Assembly (NCBI GenBank): GCA_021157555.1
Contig: JAGGWL010000100.1
Location: 1 to 20,110, forward strand
Direction: 5' to 3'
DNA from: Deltaproteobacteria bacterium
GTDB taxonomy: Bacteria; Desulfobacterota; Desulfobacteria; Desulfobacterales; BuS5
Length of the DNA stretch: 20,110 bases
A program made the position numbers and the translations under genes. Below are positions 1-6,853 of this stretch, piece after piece (within the stretch, counting starts at the first letter, position 1; each line of letters starts with the position of its first letter). The notes beneath the pieces were generated by a model. It did not search any database, was not told where the DNA came from, and worked only from the letters and a program-made list of their open reading frames with translations.

Positions 1-224
1 CGGGAGAGCACCGGAATGTGACAATTATAACAAATCATTTCAGCTTGTTTTTTATTTTTTCTTGAACCCAATGTTTTCCCATTTCTCTTTTTATAATTTC
101 TAAGCCAGGTTGCTACCGTTGAGTTTGGTACATTTACTTCTCTGGCAAAACTTACCATGCTGCTACCTGGATTTAAAAGAATTTTTTGAATCATTGCCTC
201 TTTAAATTCTTGGATATATTCCAT
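1..224 (-). CDS. Transposase N-terminal fragment (HTH, OrfA-like), cut by window edge
   Basis: An open frame starts at ATG 224-222 and runs off the left edge, giving 74 residues that begin MEYIQEFKEAMIQKILL. The pattern of a short acidic and basic N-terminus, then a helix-turn-helix (around SMVSFAREVNVPNSTVATWL) and a Lys/Arg-rich stretch, is that of the DNA-binding end of IS3-type OrfA (transposase_8) proteins. A CxxC pair (CYNC) lies near residues 66-69. An AAAGGA ribosome site sits 8 nt before the start. Only the first part is visible, so the IS family and whether the element is intact cannot be told. Confidence 0.6.
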   Translation of the reverse strand, partial: MEYIQEFKEAMIQKILLNPGSSMVSFAREVNVPNSTVATWLRNYKKRNGKTLGSRKNKKQAEMICYNCHIPVLS

Positions 225-280
225 TTTCAATGTCCTTTACCCGCCCTGTTCAGTTTAAATTTTGTTTCAAGTTGAGGCGA

Positions 281-313
281 CAACTTGCTTGACAAACACC
301 GTCAAGGGCGTTG
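281..313. repeat. Hairpin 1: CAAC/CTTGAC ... GTCAAG/GTTG
   Basis: The arms are CAAC (281-284) and CTTGAC (288-293) against GTCAAG (301-306) and GTTG (310-313). Three unpaired bases lie on each side between the inner and outer stems, and the loop is 7 nt. The outer CAAC/GTTG boxes recur in the next hairpin. Confidence 0.6.
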
Positions 314-321
314 GAGGAACT

Positions 322-387
322 CAACAGCCGCGATAAGCGTGATCGTGTGCGGAGCGAAGCGGAGCTCACGGTCACGCTTATCAGTTG
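322..387. repeat. Hairpin 2: long imperfect inverted repeat with CAAC/GTTG outer boxes
   Basis: The arms are GATAAGCGTGATCGTG (332-347) and CACGGTCACGCTTATC (367-382), 16 bp with one G-T mismatch. Outer boxes CAAC (322-325) and GTTG (384-387) are separated from the stem by 6 nt on the left and 1 nt on the right. The loop contains GCGGAGC twice, 3 nt apart. Confidence 0.8.
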
Positions 388-388
388 T

Positions 389-415
389 AATATATGGAAA
401 AAATTTCCATATATT
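389..415. repeat. Hairpin 3: perfect 12-bp inverted repeat
   Basis: AATATATGGAAA (389-400) is followed by AAA and then TTTCCATATATT (404-415). The arms pair perfectly. There is no T run on either side as expected for an intrinsic terminator, although the stem itself is AT-rich. Confidence 0.85.
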
Positions 416-430
416 GCTTCTTTAGACATT

Positions 431-464
431 CGAGGCCTCGTAATATTATATAATATGAGGCCTC
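431..464. repeat. Hairpin 4: GAGGCCTC boxes around an AT palindrome
   Basis: CGAGGCCTCG (431-440) is a perfect palindrome. The GAGGCCTC box occurs again at 457-464, and between the two lies the self-complementary ATATTATATAATAT. The whole segment can fold as one long hairpin. Confidence 0.8.
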
Positions 465-557
465 TGGGGCGTTTATGCGAACTTTTCTTGGCAGAAAAAT
501 TTTCTAACTTAATCTTATTTTGTTGTCAATCAATATTCCATTGGACGTTCCCGTTCC

Positions 558-1454
558 TTAGCCCATTCCCAGTACGTAGTTTATTTCCGGTATCAGTCTT
601 TGTACACATTTTTCACCTTCACTTATAGCTTCACTTGCACGATAAAATTCTAATAAACCAATATGCGACAATTTTGGAGCAAGCATAATATCCGGAGGCT
701 CTCCAGCCATACGACTCCGTGTAATTCTGTCCTGAGTAATATTGATTGAACCAACTATTGCATCAAATAAGCCTGGAGGTTGGTCATCCTCGTTAGTGGC
801 TGTAAATACCGAAGCAGTATATTCTCTAACAAAATCAGTAACTTTTCCTACAACACCTGTATTTCGTTTTATTGTATTTTCAGGATGTCGAAAACGCTTT
901 CTAACAATGTCTCCATTCAAATTTACTGCAATAACAATATCAGCCCCTAATGCACGACAAACTGAAACAGGCACAGGATTTACCAATCCACCATCTACAA
1001 GCCATTTATCCTTATTTTTTATTGGCGGAAACATGCCTGGTAACGAAATAGACGACCATACTGCCTTTATTAGTGAACCCTTTGTTAACCATAATTCTCT
1101 ACCTGTTTCCAGCTCTGTTGCTACGGCTGCGTATCGTTTTGTAAAATTTTCTATTAATAATTCATCGTCTGCTACGTATTTATTTAAAAAATATTGCAGC
1201 TTTTGAGTATTAATAAAACCATTCATCGAAGTAGTAATGTTAAAAAATCTTGCTAATTTAAACTTTGTTAGTGAACGGACCCACTCTTCCAGCTTTTCAA
1301 GGTTATTTGATATATAAGATGCGCCAACCAGTGAGCCTATGGAAGTACCACAAATAATATTGGGCTCAATTCCTATGTCAGACAGCGCTTTAATAATACC
1401 TATGTGTGACCACCCACGAGATGAGCCGCTTCCAAGGGCTAAACCTATATTCAT
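558..1454 (-). CDS. Patatin-like phospholipase / RssA-family serine hydrolase
   Basis: This 298-residue protein is a member of the patatin-like family (Ser-Asp dyad lipid acyl hydrolases). The three hallmarks are present in order: the oxyanion glycine loop GSGSSRGWSHIG at 8-19, the nucleophile elbow GTSIG at 36-40 (Ser38), and the DGG motif at 154-156 (Asp154), followed by LVNPVPV. The length and the very short N-terminus before the glycine loop fit the RssA/YchK-like bacterial group. No signal peptide or membrane segment is seen, so it is probably cytoplasmic. The ATG at 1454 is chosen because the glycine loop begins 7 residues later; the ribosome site is weak. It stands alone, 101 bp after yggU. 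The substrate cannot be told from sequence. Confidence 0.88.
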   Translation of the reverse strand: MNIGLALGSGSSRGWSHIGIIKALSDIGIEPNIICGTSIGSLVGASYISNNLEKLEEWVRSLTKFKLARFFNITTSMNGFINTQKLQYFLNKYVADDELLIENFTKRYAAVATELETGRELWLTKGSLIKAVWSSISLPGMFPPIKNKDKWLVDGGLVNPVPVSVCRALGADIVIAVNLNGDIVRKRFRHPENTIKRNTGVVGKVTDFVREYTASVFTATNEDDQPPGLFDAIVGSINITQDRITRSRMAGEPPDIMLAPKLSHIGLLEFYRASEAISEGEKCVQRLIPEINYVLGMG

Positions 1455-1555
1455 ATTGATTTCACTATGTTGTTATTTTAAGTTACCCGGATTAGTGGAA
1501 TAAAAGTAATAGTTCACCAAGGATATGAACTTACGGGAACCTCGGGTGTGTAAGA

Positions 1556-1870
1556 TTAAAAAAATGATTCAATTAATTCCTTTAGTCTCTTACGTTCGGA
1601 TTGAGAGTTGTCGTCGTTTTCATATTTTATTAACACTGTTTTTTGGCGGCTGGTTTGCCCGGATATAATCTCCAGAGAGGATTTAGGGATTTTAAGGCTC
1701 TTTGCAAGATATTGAACACACATCTTGTTGGCTGCGCCATCTACAGGAGGCGCGGTCAGTTTTATTTTAAGAGCATCGCCATGCAGCCCTGTAATTATAT
1801 TTTTTGATGATCTCGGCTGGATCAAGACTTTTAATATAAGGCCAACTTTGTTTTCTTTGATAACAGGCAT
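1556..1870 (-). CDS. yggU: DUF167 / UPF0235 (YggU-family) protein
   Basis: A 104-residue protein with the features of the YggU/DUF167 family: a PRSSKN segment near residue 19 (family pattern QPRASRN), the central KLTAPPVDGAANKMC motif near residues 37-51, and the ending SLEIISGQTSRQKTVLI. The family is small, widespread and of unknown function. The gene begins 6 nt after the hldE stop and is almost surely co-transcribed with it. The C-terminal 20 residues (DDNSQSERKRLKELIESFF) are more charged than the conserved core and probably form a helix. Confidence 0.85.
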   Translation of the reverse strand: MPVIKENKVGLILKVLIQPRSSKNIITGLHGDALKIKLTAPPVDGAANKMCVQYLAKSLKIPKSSLEIISGQTSRQKTVLIKYENDDNSQSERKRLKELIESFF

Positions 1871-1876
1871 TTTTTA

Positions 1877-3322
1877 TCAAGCATTCCTGATATTGTTGAT
1901 AATACCTGTGGATGATATTTTATCTGTAACCGGAATCAGCACAACCCGTCCCCCATATTCTTCCACCAATTCACGGCCATACACTTTTTGTACGGAATAA
2001 TTACTCCCTTTGGCAAGGATATCAGGCTGAATCTGTTTTATCATGTTTTTTAATTCTCCGGTAGAGAAGACTGTAACATAATCTATACTATCCAGCGCAC
2101 ACATAATCTGTATCCTTTCCCGGACATTTAGTACAGGCCTGCCCCGGCCTTTAAGGCTTTTTACAGATTCATCATCGTCAAGAGCAACAATCAGCGCATC
2201 CCCAAGTTTCCTGGCTTTTGTAAAAAATTTTATATGACCGGAATGCAGAAGGTCAAAACATCCGTTTGCAAAAACAACTTTTTTTCCCTTTTTTTGTAAC
2301 TCCTTAACAAGAGCGACCAGTTCAGGCAGGGTTTTCCGTTTTAGTGAATATCTGTCCTGGCGAGGATTTATAGCACATAGCAACTCTTCTTGTGAAACAG
2401 TTGCAGTTCCCATTTTGCCGACTACGATTCCGGCGGCCTTGTTTGCTATATATGCGCTTTTTTCAAATGATTCACCGCTCGCAATTGCAAGACCAAGCAC
2501 AGCCAGTACAGTATCCCCGGCTCCTGATACATCATAGACCTGCCTTGCTTCAGACATTATTTTATGCGGTTTTTTCTTTTTGTCAAACAAGACCATGCCG
2601 TCTTTACCGCATGTTATCAAAAGCCGCTCTACTGCAGCTTTCTGAAGTATCTTTTCTCCAGCTTTAAAAAGTGTGGGCTCATCAATAATTTCCATGCCGG
2701 CTGCAAGCGCTGCTTCTTTTTTATTGGGTGTTATCAATGATATTCCAGAATATTTTGAATAGTCCATACCTTTTGGATCGGCAATTACAATTTTTTGATG
2801 TTTTTTTGCAACTGCAAGCAGACCGGACAGCAATTTTTGTGTGATTATTCCTTTTCCGTAATCGGATATGAGTACCACATCTACTTCCGGAATTTTTTTC
2901 TCGATAAATTCAGCAATAACTCCGGCTGTATTATCTGAAAGTTCTTTTTTGGTCTCACTGTCAATTCTGAGAACATGCTGACTTGCGGCAATAATCCTGG
3001 TTTTTTTTGTGGTAATCCTGCCATTTTCCTGAAGAATGCCCGATATATCAATCCCAAGCTTTTCGAATTGTTTTAAAAGAAGGTCGCCGTCAGGGCCTGT
3101 TCCGACTACTCCTATCACTGATATTTTTGCACCTAGAGAGACTATATTATTAACAACATTTCCTGCGCCGCCCAGGGTAAATTCATTTTTTGTAACCGAG
3201 ACAACCTGTACTGGTGCCTCCGGTGATATGCGGTCAACCTTGCCCCATAAGTATTCATCTATCATTAAATCGCCGATAATTAGTGCCCGGCACTTCTTAA
3301 ATGATGCAATATTCATTAACAT
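1877..3322 (-). CDS. hldE: Bifunctional D-glycero-beta-D-manno-heptose-7-phosphate kinase / 1-phosphate adenylyltransferase
   Basis: HldE (RfaE) phosphorylates D-glycero-D-manno-heptose 7-phosphate and then adenylylates heptose 1-phosphate, giving ADP-heptose for the LPS inner core. Both halves are present in one 481-residue chain. The ribokinase-type domain (about 8-320) has RISPEAPVQVV at 31-41, the substrate glycines TLGGAGN at 49-55 and the catalytic GAGDT at 267-271 (Asp270). The nucleotidyltransferase domain (about 345-481) has GCFDLLHSGH at 354-363 with the HxGH motif, and KGRGRP at 391-396. The length matches the usual fused enzyme. The ATG at 3322 has AGGG close upstream; a second ATG two codons on is also possible. 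It is followed directly by yggU. No other LPS gene is in the window. Confidence 0.95.
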   Translation of the reverse strand: MLMNIASFKKCRALIIGDLMIDEYLWGKVDRISPEAPVQVVSVTKNEFTLGGAGNVVNNIVSLGAKISVIGVVGTGPDGDLLLKQFEKLGIDISGILQENGRITTKKTRIIAASQHVLRIDSETKKELSDNTAGVIAEFIEKKIPEVDVVLISDYGKGIITQKLLSGLLAVAKKHQKIVIADPKGMDYSKYSGISLITPNKKEAALAAGMEIIDEPTLFKAGEKILQKAAVERLLITCGKDGMVLFDKKKKPHKIMSEARQVYDVSGAGDTVLAVLGLAIASGESFEKSAYIANKAAGIVVGKMGTATVSQEELLCAINPRQDRYSLKRKTLPELVALVKELQKKGKKVVFANGCFDLLHSGHIKFFTKARKLGDALIVALDDDESVKSLKGRGRPVLNVRERIQIMCALDSIDYVTVFSTGELKNMIKQIQPDILAKGSNYSVQKVYGRELVEEYGGRVVLIPVTDKISSTGIINNIRNA

Positions 3323-3378
3323 AAAACCCTGTGAGGCTTTTTTTGTCTCGCTGTTTTTTTCATAATTTTTTTACCTGA

Positions 3379-3399
3379 TTCCCATGCTGGAGGATGGGA
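3379..3399. repeat. Inverted repeat TTCCCAT...ATGGGAA
   Basis: TTCCCAT and ATGGGAA flank GCTGGAGG. The pattern resembles the TTCCCACGCT...GTGGGAA intergenic repeats that are common in delta- and gammaproteobacterial genomes; that resemblance is from memory and not checked. Confidence 0.55.
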
Positions 3400-3410
3400 A
3401 CGAGAAAAAG

Positions 3411-3432
3411 GAGACAAGGCATGCCTTGTCTC
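3411..3432. repeat. Perfect 22-bp palindrome (GAGACAAGGCA / TGCCTTGTCTC)
   Basis: The two 11-bp arms are exact complements with no spacer. It sits between two other short repeats and is not next to a T run, so it looks like a dispersed repeat rather than a terminator. Confidence 0.8.
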
Positions 3433-3463
3433 TACCACTTTAGGAACGTGGACGAAATAAACC

Positions 3464-3494
3464 TATCTGTGTTTATCTGTGTAAATCTGTGTCC
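3464..3494. repeat. Triple TCTGTGT direct repeat
   Basis: TCTGTGT occurs three times with TTA or AAA spacers. Related, reverse-oriented copies (ACACAGA) lie at 9036-9065, and a looser one at 13909-13942, so this is a family of small intergenic repeats within the window. Confidence 0.75.
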
Positions 3495-3513
3495 CATTGT
3501 TGTTTCAAAAGTG

Positions 3514-4134
3514 TTAACAAGAAACGAAGGATGCCAAAATTTTCATAATATTTTTTTTCATATCATTATATGTGTATGATACAGGAAGTTCAGGATACTC
3601 GGTTTTTACATTATCAGGTGGATTGAAAAGCATCCCCTTGTCTGCTTCCTGTAACATGCCTATATCATTATATGAATCACCACAAGCTATGACGGAATAA
3701 TTTAACCCCTTAAAAGCCTGTACAATTTTTTTCTTTCCATCTTTCTGCCTTAAATTATACCCTGAAACCGAGCCGTCAGCATCTATAGTCAGAGAATGGC
3801 AGAGAAGGGTAGGGCGCCCTAATTTTAACATAAGAGGTTTTGCAAATTGAATAAATGTATCTGAAACAATTACTACCTGAGTGACAGACCTGAGCCAGTC
3901 GAGGAATTCCACAGCTCCTTCAAGTGGTTCAATGCCGGCAATAACCTTTTGGATATCCTGAATTTTAAGCCCATTTTCATGCAGGATGGAAAGACGTTTT
4001 TTCATTAAAACATCATAATCGGATATATCACGCGTGGTAAGTCTTAGCTCTTTTATTCCTGTTTTTTCAGCAACATTAATCCAGATTTCCGGTACAAAAA
4101 CACCTTCAAGATCAGAACAGACTATATTCATCAT
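3514..4134 (-). CDS. thrH: ThrH: phosphoserine phosphatase / homoserine phosphotransferase
   Basis: A 206-residue HAD-superfamily enzyme that closely follows the Pseudomonas ThrH pattern. ThrH removes phosphate from phosphoserine and can pass it to homoserine, giving O-phosphohomoserine for threonine synthesis. Motif I is SDLEGVFVPE (Asp8, with Glu10 where most HAD enzymes have Asp, as is usual in ThrH). TTRDISDYDVLMKKR lies at 33-47, VIVSDTF at 88-94 (Ser91), LRQKDGKKK at 128-136, and GDSYND at 152-157 is motif IV. Its first ATG overlaps the hom stop (ATGA), and a repeated AGGAGGAGGA just upstream, formed by the Glu-rich end of hom, serves as ribosome site. A second ATG follows at once (MMNI). 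The operon position argues for a role in threonine or serine metabolism. Confidence 0.93.
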   Translation of the reverse strand: MMNIVCSDLEGVFVPEIWINVAEKTGIKELRLTTRDISDYDVLMKKRLSILHENGLKIQDIQKVIAGIEPLEGAVEFLDWLRSVTQVVIVSDTFIQFAKPLMLKLGRPTLLCHSLTIDADGSVSGYNLRQKDGKKKIVQAFKGLNYSVIACGDSYNDIGMLQEADKGMLFNPPDNVKTEYPELPVSYTYNDMKKNIMKILASFVSC

Positions 4135-5462
4135 TCCTCCTCCTTTTCTTCTTCCAGGTCATCCTCTATTCTTATCAAAACAGGGCTATCCGTTACAACA
4201 TCAAGAAAGCTGATTTCCGACAAGGCTTTTTTTACATCCGCCTCTTTAGCAAGATGAGTAAACATTACTATTGTTATGGAACCGTTCGATTGTAATCCTT
4301 TTTGGGTAACATACTTCAGGCTTATTGAATAAGCTCCCAGTATTCCGGCGATTTTTGCCAGTACTCCTGCCCTGTCCAGTACGGAAAACCTGAAATAATA
4401 ATAAGTATGAATCTCGTCAATCGGCAGCACGGAAATATTACTCATCTTGTCAGACTGGTAAGATAAAATAGGAATTCTTCCTGTGATATTGAATAAAAGA
4501 TTACGGGCAATATCAACAATATCACTTACAACTGCGCTCGCAGTCGGCATCATCCCTGCTCCATGCCCGTAAAGCACCATGCTGCCCACAGCATCACCGA
4601 TAATTTCAACGGCATTCATGGAACCGTTTACGCTTGATACAAGATTATCAAATGAAATCATGGCAGGATGTACTCTTGCCTCAACTGTGCTGCCTCTGTT
4701 TTTACTTATAGCAAGTAATTTTATTTTAAAATTAAATTCTTTAGCGCATTCAATATCTATCGAAGAAATTCTGGAGATACCTTCTGTATATATATCGTCA
4801 AGATTAATTTCCATTCCGTAAGCAAGTGATGATATTATTGCGAGCTTGTGCGAAGTATCATATCCTTCAATATCAAGGGTTGGATCAGCTTCAGCAAATC
4901 CTTTGGACTGGGCCTGTTTAAGCGCTTCTTTGAAAGTGCTTCCGTCATCACCTATTTTTGTTAAAATATAATTACAGGTACCGTTCAGAATGCCGGTCAT
5001 TGATTTTATTTTATCTCCGACCAGTGATTCCCGAATGGTCTTGACAATCGGCATGCAGCCGCCCACACTGGCCTCAAAAGCAAGATCTACTCCTTTAGCC
5101 TCGGCTTTTTTAATTAAAAAATTTCCTTGATCTGCTATCAAAGCCTTATTGGCTGTTACGACTTGTTTACCATTTTCAATCGCTTTTAGTATCAGTTCTT
5201 TAGCAATACCTTTTCCGCCGATCATTTCTACTATAATATCAATCTCTGGATCAGAAACAATCTCACGGGCATCTTTGGTGAACAGACCGTCATCAAATAC
5301 TATTCCCCGGTCTTTTTTTATATCTATATCCGCAATCCGCTTAAGTATCAGTTTTGCACCAACACGGGATGCGATCAATTTTTTATTTTCAATCAAAATT
5401 TTTGCCACACCGGTTCCAACGGTACCACATCCAAGCAACCCAATATTGATTTTTTTTATCAA
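4131..5462 (-). CDS. hom: Homoserine dehydrogenase with C-terminal ACT domain
   Basis: Hom reduces aspartate semialdehyde to homoserine with NAD(P)H, the branch step to threonine and methionine. The 443-residue chain shows the Rossmann loop GLLGCGTVGTG at 8-18, VTANKAL at 102-108 (Lys106), NGTCNYIL at 160-167, and the catalytic region EADPTLDIEGYDTSHKL at 191-207 with Lys206. An ACT domain (about 354-432, RFSVLDRAGVLAKIAGILG) suggests feedback control by threonine. The start is TTG at 5462-5460, chosen because a strong GGAGGT lies 6 nt upstream and the Rossmann strand begins within four residues. The C-terminus ends in an acidic tail (DDLEEEKEEE), whose codons supply the thrH ribosome site. 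The gene follows alaC after 32 nt. Confidence 0.95.
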   Translation of the reverse strand: MIKKINIGLLGCGTVGTGVAKILIENKKLIASRVGAKLILKRIADIDIKKDRGIVFDDGLFTKDAREIVSDPEIDIIVEMIGGKGIAKELILKAIENGKQVVTANKALIADQGNFLIKKAEAKGVDLAFEASVGGCMPIVKTIRESLVGDKIKSMTGILNGTCNYILTKIGDDGSTFKEALKQAQSKGFAEADPTLDIEGYDTSHKLAIISSLAYGMEINLDDIYTEGISRISSIDIECAKEFNFKIKLLAISKNRGSTVEARVHPAMISFDNLVSSVNGSMNAVEIIGDAVGSMVLYGHGAGMMPTASAVVSDIVDIARNLLFNITGRIPILSYQSDKMSNISVLPIDEIHTYYYFRFSVLDRAGVLAKIAGILGAYSISLKYVTQKGLQSNGSITIVMFTHLAKEADVKKALSEISFLDVVTDSPVLIRIEDDLEEEKEEE

Positions 5463-5494
5463 ACAAATACCTCCAAATAGTGCCAGAACGAAAA

Positions 5495-6661
5495 CTACAT
5501 AATTTTTCTAATCCCTCTAATCCCCTGATTAATACGCATACTGTTTTCTATAAGTGCAAACCGGACATATTCATCACCATAGGCACCGAATCCAAGGCCG
5601 GGAGCAACAGCAATTTTTGCTTCCTTAATAAGAAATTTGGAAAATTCCACAGACCCCATCCCTGCGAATTGATCAGGTATTTTTGCCCATACAAACATGG
5701 TTCCTTTGGGGCTGGGCACATTCCATCCTGCGCGGTTAAGACCCGAAATCAGAGTATCACGCCGTTCCTTGTAAAGTGCTCGTATTTCTTCCACACAATC
5801 TTGTGGGCCGTTTAATGCGATAATTGAAGCTATTTGAATCGGCTGGAACACTCCATAATCAAGATAGCTTTTAATGCGCCTGAGCGCACCTATAACTTCA
5901 GGATTGCCTACGCAAAACCCCACACGCCATCCGGGCATATTATAGCTTTTGGATAATGAAAAAAATTCCACACCTACATCCATGGCTCCTTTTGCCTGCA
6001 AAAAACTAGGCGCTTTATAACCATCAAAAACAAGATCTGCATAAGCAAAATCATGTATAATCATGATATTATGCTCTTTGGCATAGGCTACAATTTTTTC
6101 AAAAAATTCAAGATCAACCACTTCGGTTGTCGGATTATGAGGATAACTGATTATCAGAACCTTTGGTTTTGGCCATGTCTGTTTGGTGGCTTCCATGAGA
6201 TTTTCAAAAAAATCAGAATCAGGTCCGACCGGTATCCCACGAACATTACCACCTGAAATAATTGCAGAATATGGATGGATTGGATAAGTTGGATTAGGTG
6301 CAAAAATAATATCTCCAGGGCGAATAGTAACGAGTATCAGGTGTGACATTCCCTCTTTTACACCTATTGTGACAATAGCCTCGTTGTCCGGATCAATATC
6401 CACATCATATCTTCGTTTATACCAGCTTGAAATTGCCATCCTTAGCTTTTTGATTCCCATCGAAGCCGAATAACGATGATTCTGTGGTTTCTGAACAGCT
6501 TCAATAAGTTTATCTACAATATGTTGCGGAGTTCCTTGATCAGGATTTCCCATGCCAAGATCAATAATATCTTTTCCAGCATGCCTGGCATCCATTTTTA
6601 TCTTGTTTACACTTGCAAAAACATAAGGAGGCAGACGATCCAGCCTGGCAAACGGTTTCAT
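5495..6661 (-). CDS. alaC: Alanine-synthesising aminotransferase (AlaC type)
   Basis: A fold-type I PLP aminotransferase of 388 residues, very like E. coli AlaC (glutamate-pyruvate transaminase) along its length. It has RLPPYVF at 9-15, DIIDLGMGNPD at 31-41, SYPHNPTTE at 172-180 (Asn176), HDFAYAD at 203-209 (Asp204, Tyr207), and the PLP lysine in FFSLSKSYNMPGWRVGF (Lys238). VRFALIENSMRI near the C-terminus carries the carboxylate-binding Arg. Close relatives include aspartate and LL-diaminopimelate aminotransferases, so the substrate is likely but not certain. The ATG at 6661 has GAGG about 9 nt upstream. It is the first gene of the alaC-hom-thrH cluster and is divergent from purM. Confidence 0.9.
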   Translation of the reverse strand: MKPFARLDRLPPYVFASVNKIKMDARHAGKDIIDLGMGNPDQGTPQHIVDKLIEAVQKPQNHRYSASMGIKKLRMAISSWYKRRYDVDIDPDNEAIVTIGVKEGMSHLILVTIRPGDIIFAPNPTYPIHPYSAIISGGNVRGIPVGPDSDFFENLMEATKQTWPKPKVLIISYPHNPTTEVVDLEFFEKIVAYAKEHNIMIIHDFAYADLVFDGYKAPSFLQAKGAMDVGVEFFSLSKSYNMPGWRVGFCVGNPEVIGALRRIKSYLDYGVFQPIQIASIIALNGPQDCVEEIRALYKERRDTLISGLNRAGWNVPSPKGTMFVWAKIPDQFAGMGSVEFSKFLIKEAKIAVAPGLGFGAYGDEYVRFALIENSMRINQGIRGIRKIM

Positions 6662-6737
6662 ATTTATAACCTCATCTTGAATTAAAAAATAACTTTAAAT
6701 TCTATCGAAGTTCATTCATTATAATACTAAGGCCTTT

Positions 6738-6761
6738 AAGTCAAAAAAATTGTTTTGACTT
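6738..6761. promoter_or_regulatory. Inverted repeat in the alaC/purM divergent promoter region
   Basis: AAGTCAAAA (6738-6746) and TTTTGACTT (6753-6761) are perfect 9-bp arms with a 6-nt spacer, 77 nt upstream of the alaC start and 92 nt upstream of purM. The position in a divergent spacer fits an operator, but no regulator can be named, and an AT-rich hairpin is equally possible. Confidence 0.4.
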
Positions 6762-6853
6762 TTACCATGAATCAGATTAAATTTTTTAAATTTGATAAGA
6801 AATGAGGATGAAAAAATAGTCATATTACAAATGTATTATTTCAGGAGATTAAC

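Larger units (their letters stand above)
225..557. other. Gene-free spacer holding four consecutive hairpins
   Basis: This 333-bp stretch lies between the transposase start and the end of the patatin-like gene. The only open frame through it (about 105 codons on the plus strand) runs across perfect inverted repeats and into the antisense of the next gene, has no ribosome site and looks spurious. What it does hold is a run of inverted repeats (281-313, 322-387, 389-415, 431-464) and a small palindrome AGAAAAATTTTCT near 493-505. Confidence 0.7.
3323..3513. other. Spacer made mostly of three small dispersed-type repeats
   Basis: Between thrH and hldE the sequence holds, side by side, an inverted repeat (3379-3399), a perfect 22-bp palindrome (3411-3432) and a triple TCTGTGT direct repeat (3464-3494). 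No promoter or gene can be named with confidence. The small open frame at 3394-3579 runs through these repeats and into thrH and is rejected. Confidence 0.6.

Noticed and set aside
271..387. Calling the left hairpins a definite integron attC array
   Set aside because: The right boxes fit GTTRRRY poorly, no integrase or cassette frame is visible, and an insertion element lies next to it; kept only as a finding.
311..628. Plus-strand open frame of 105 codons
   Set aside because: It runs through perfect hairpins and then antisense to the patatin-like gene, with no ribosome site and an unlikely protein composition.
3464..3494. CRISPR-like array from TCTGTGT repeats
   Set aside because: Units of 7 nt with 3-nt spacers are far too short, and there are no cas genes.
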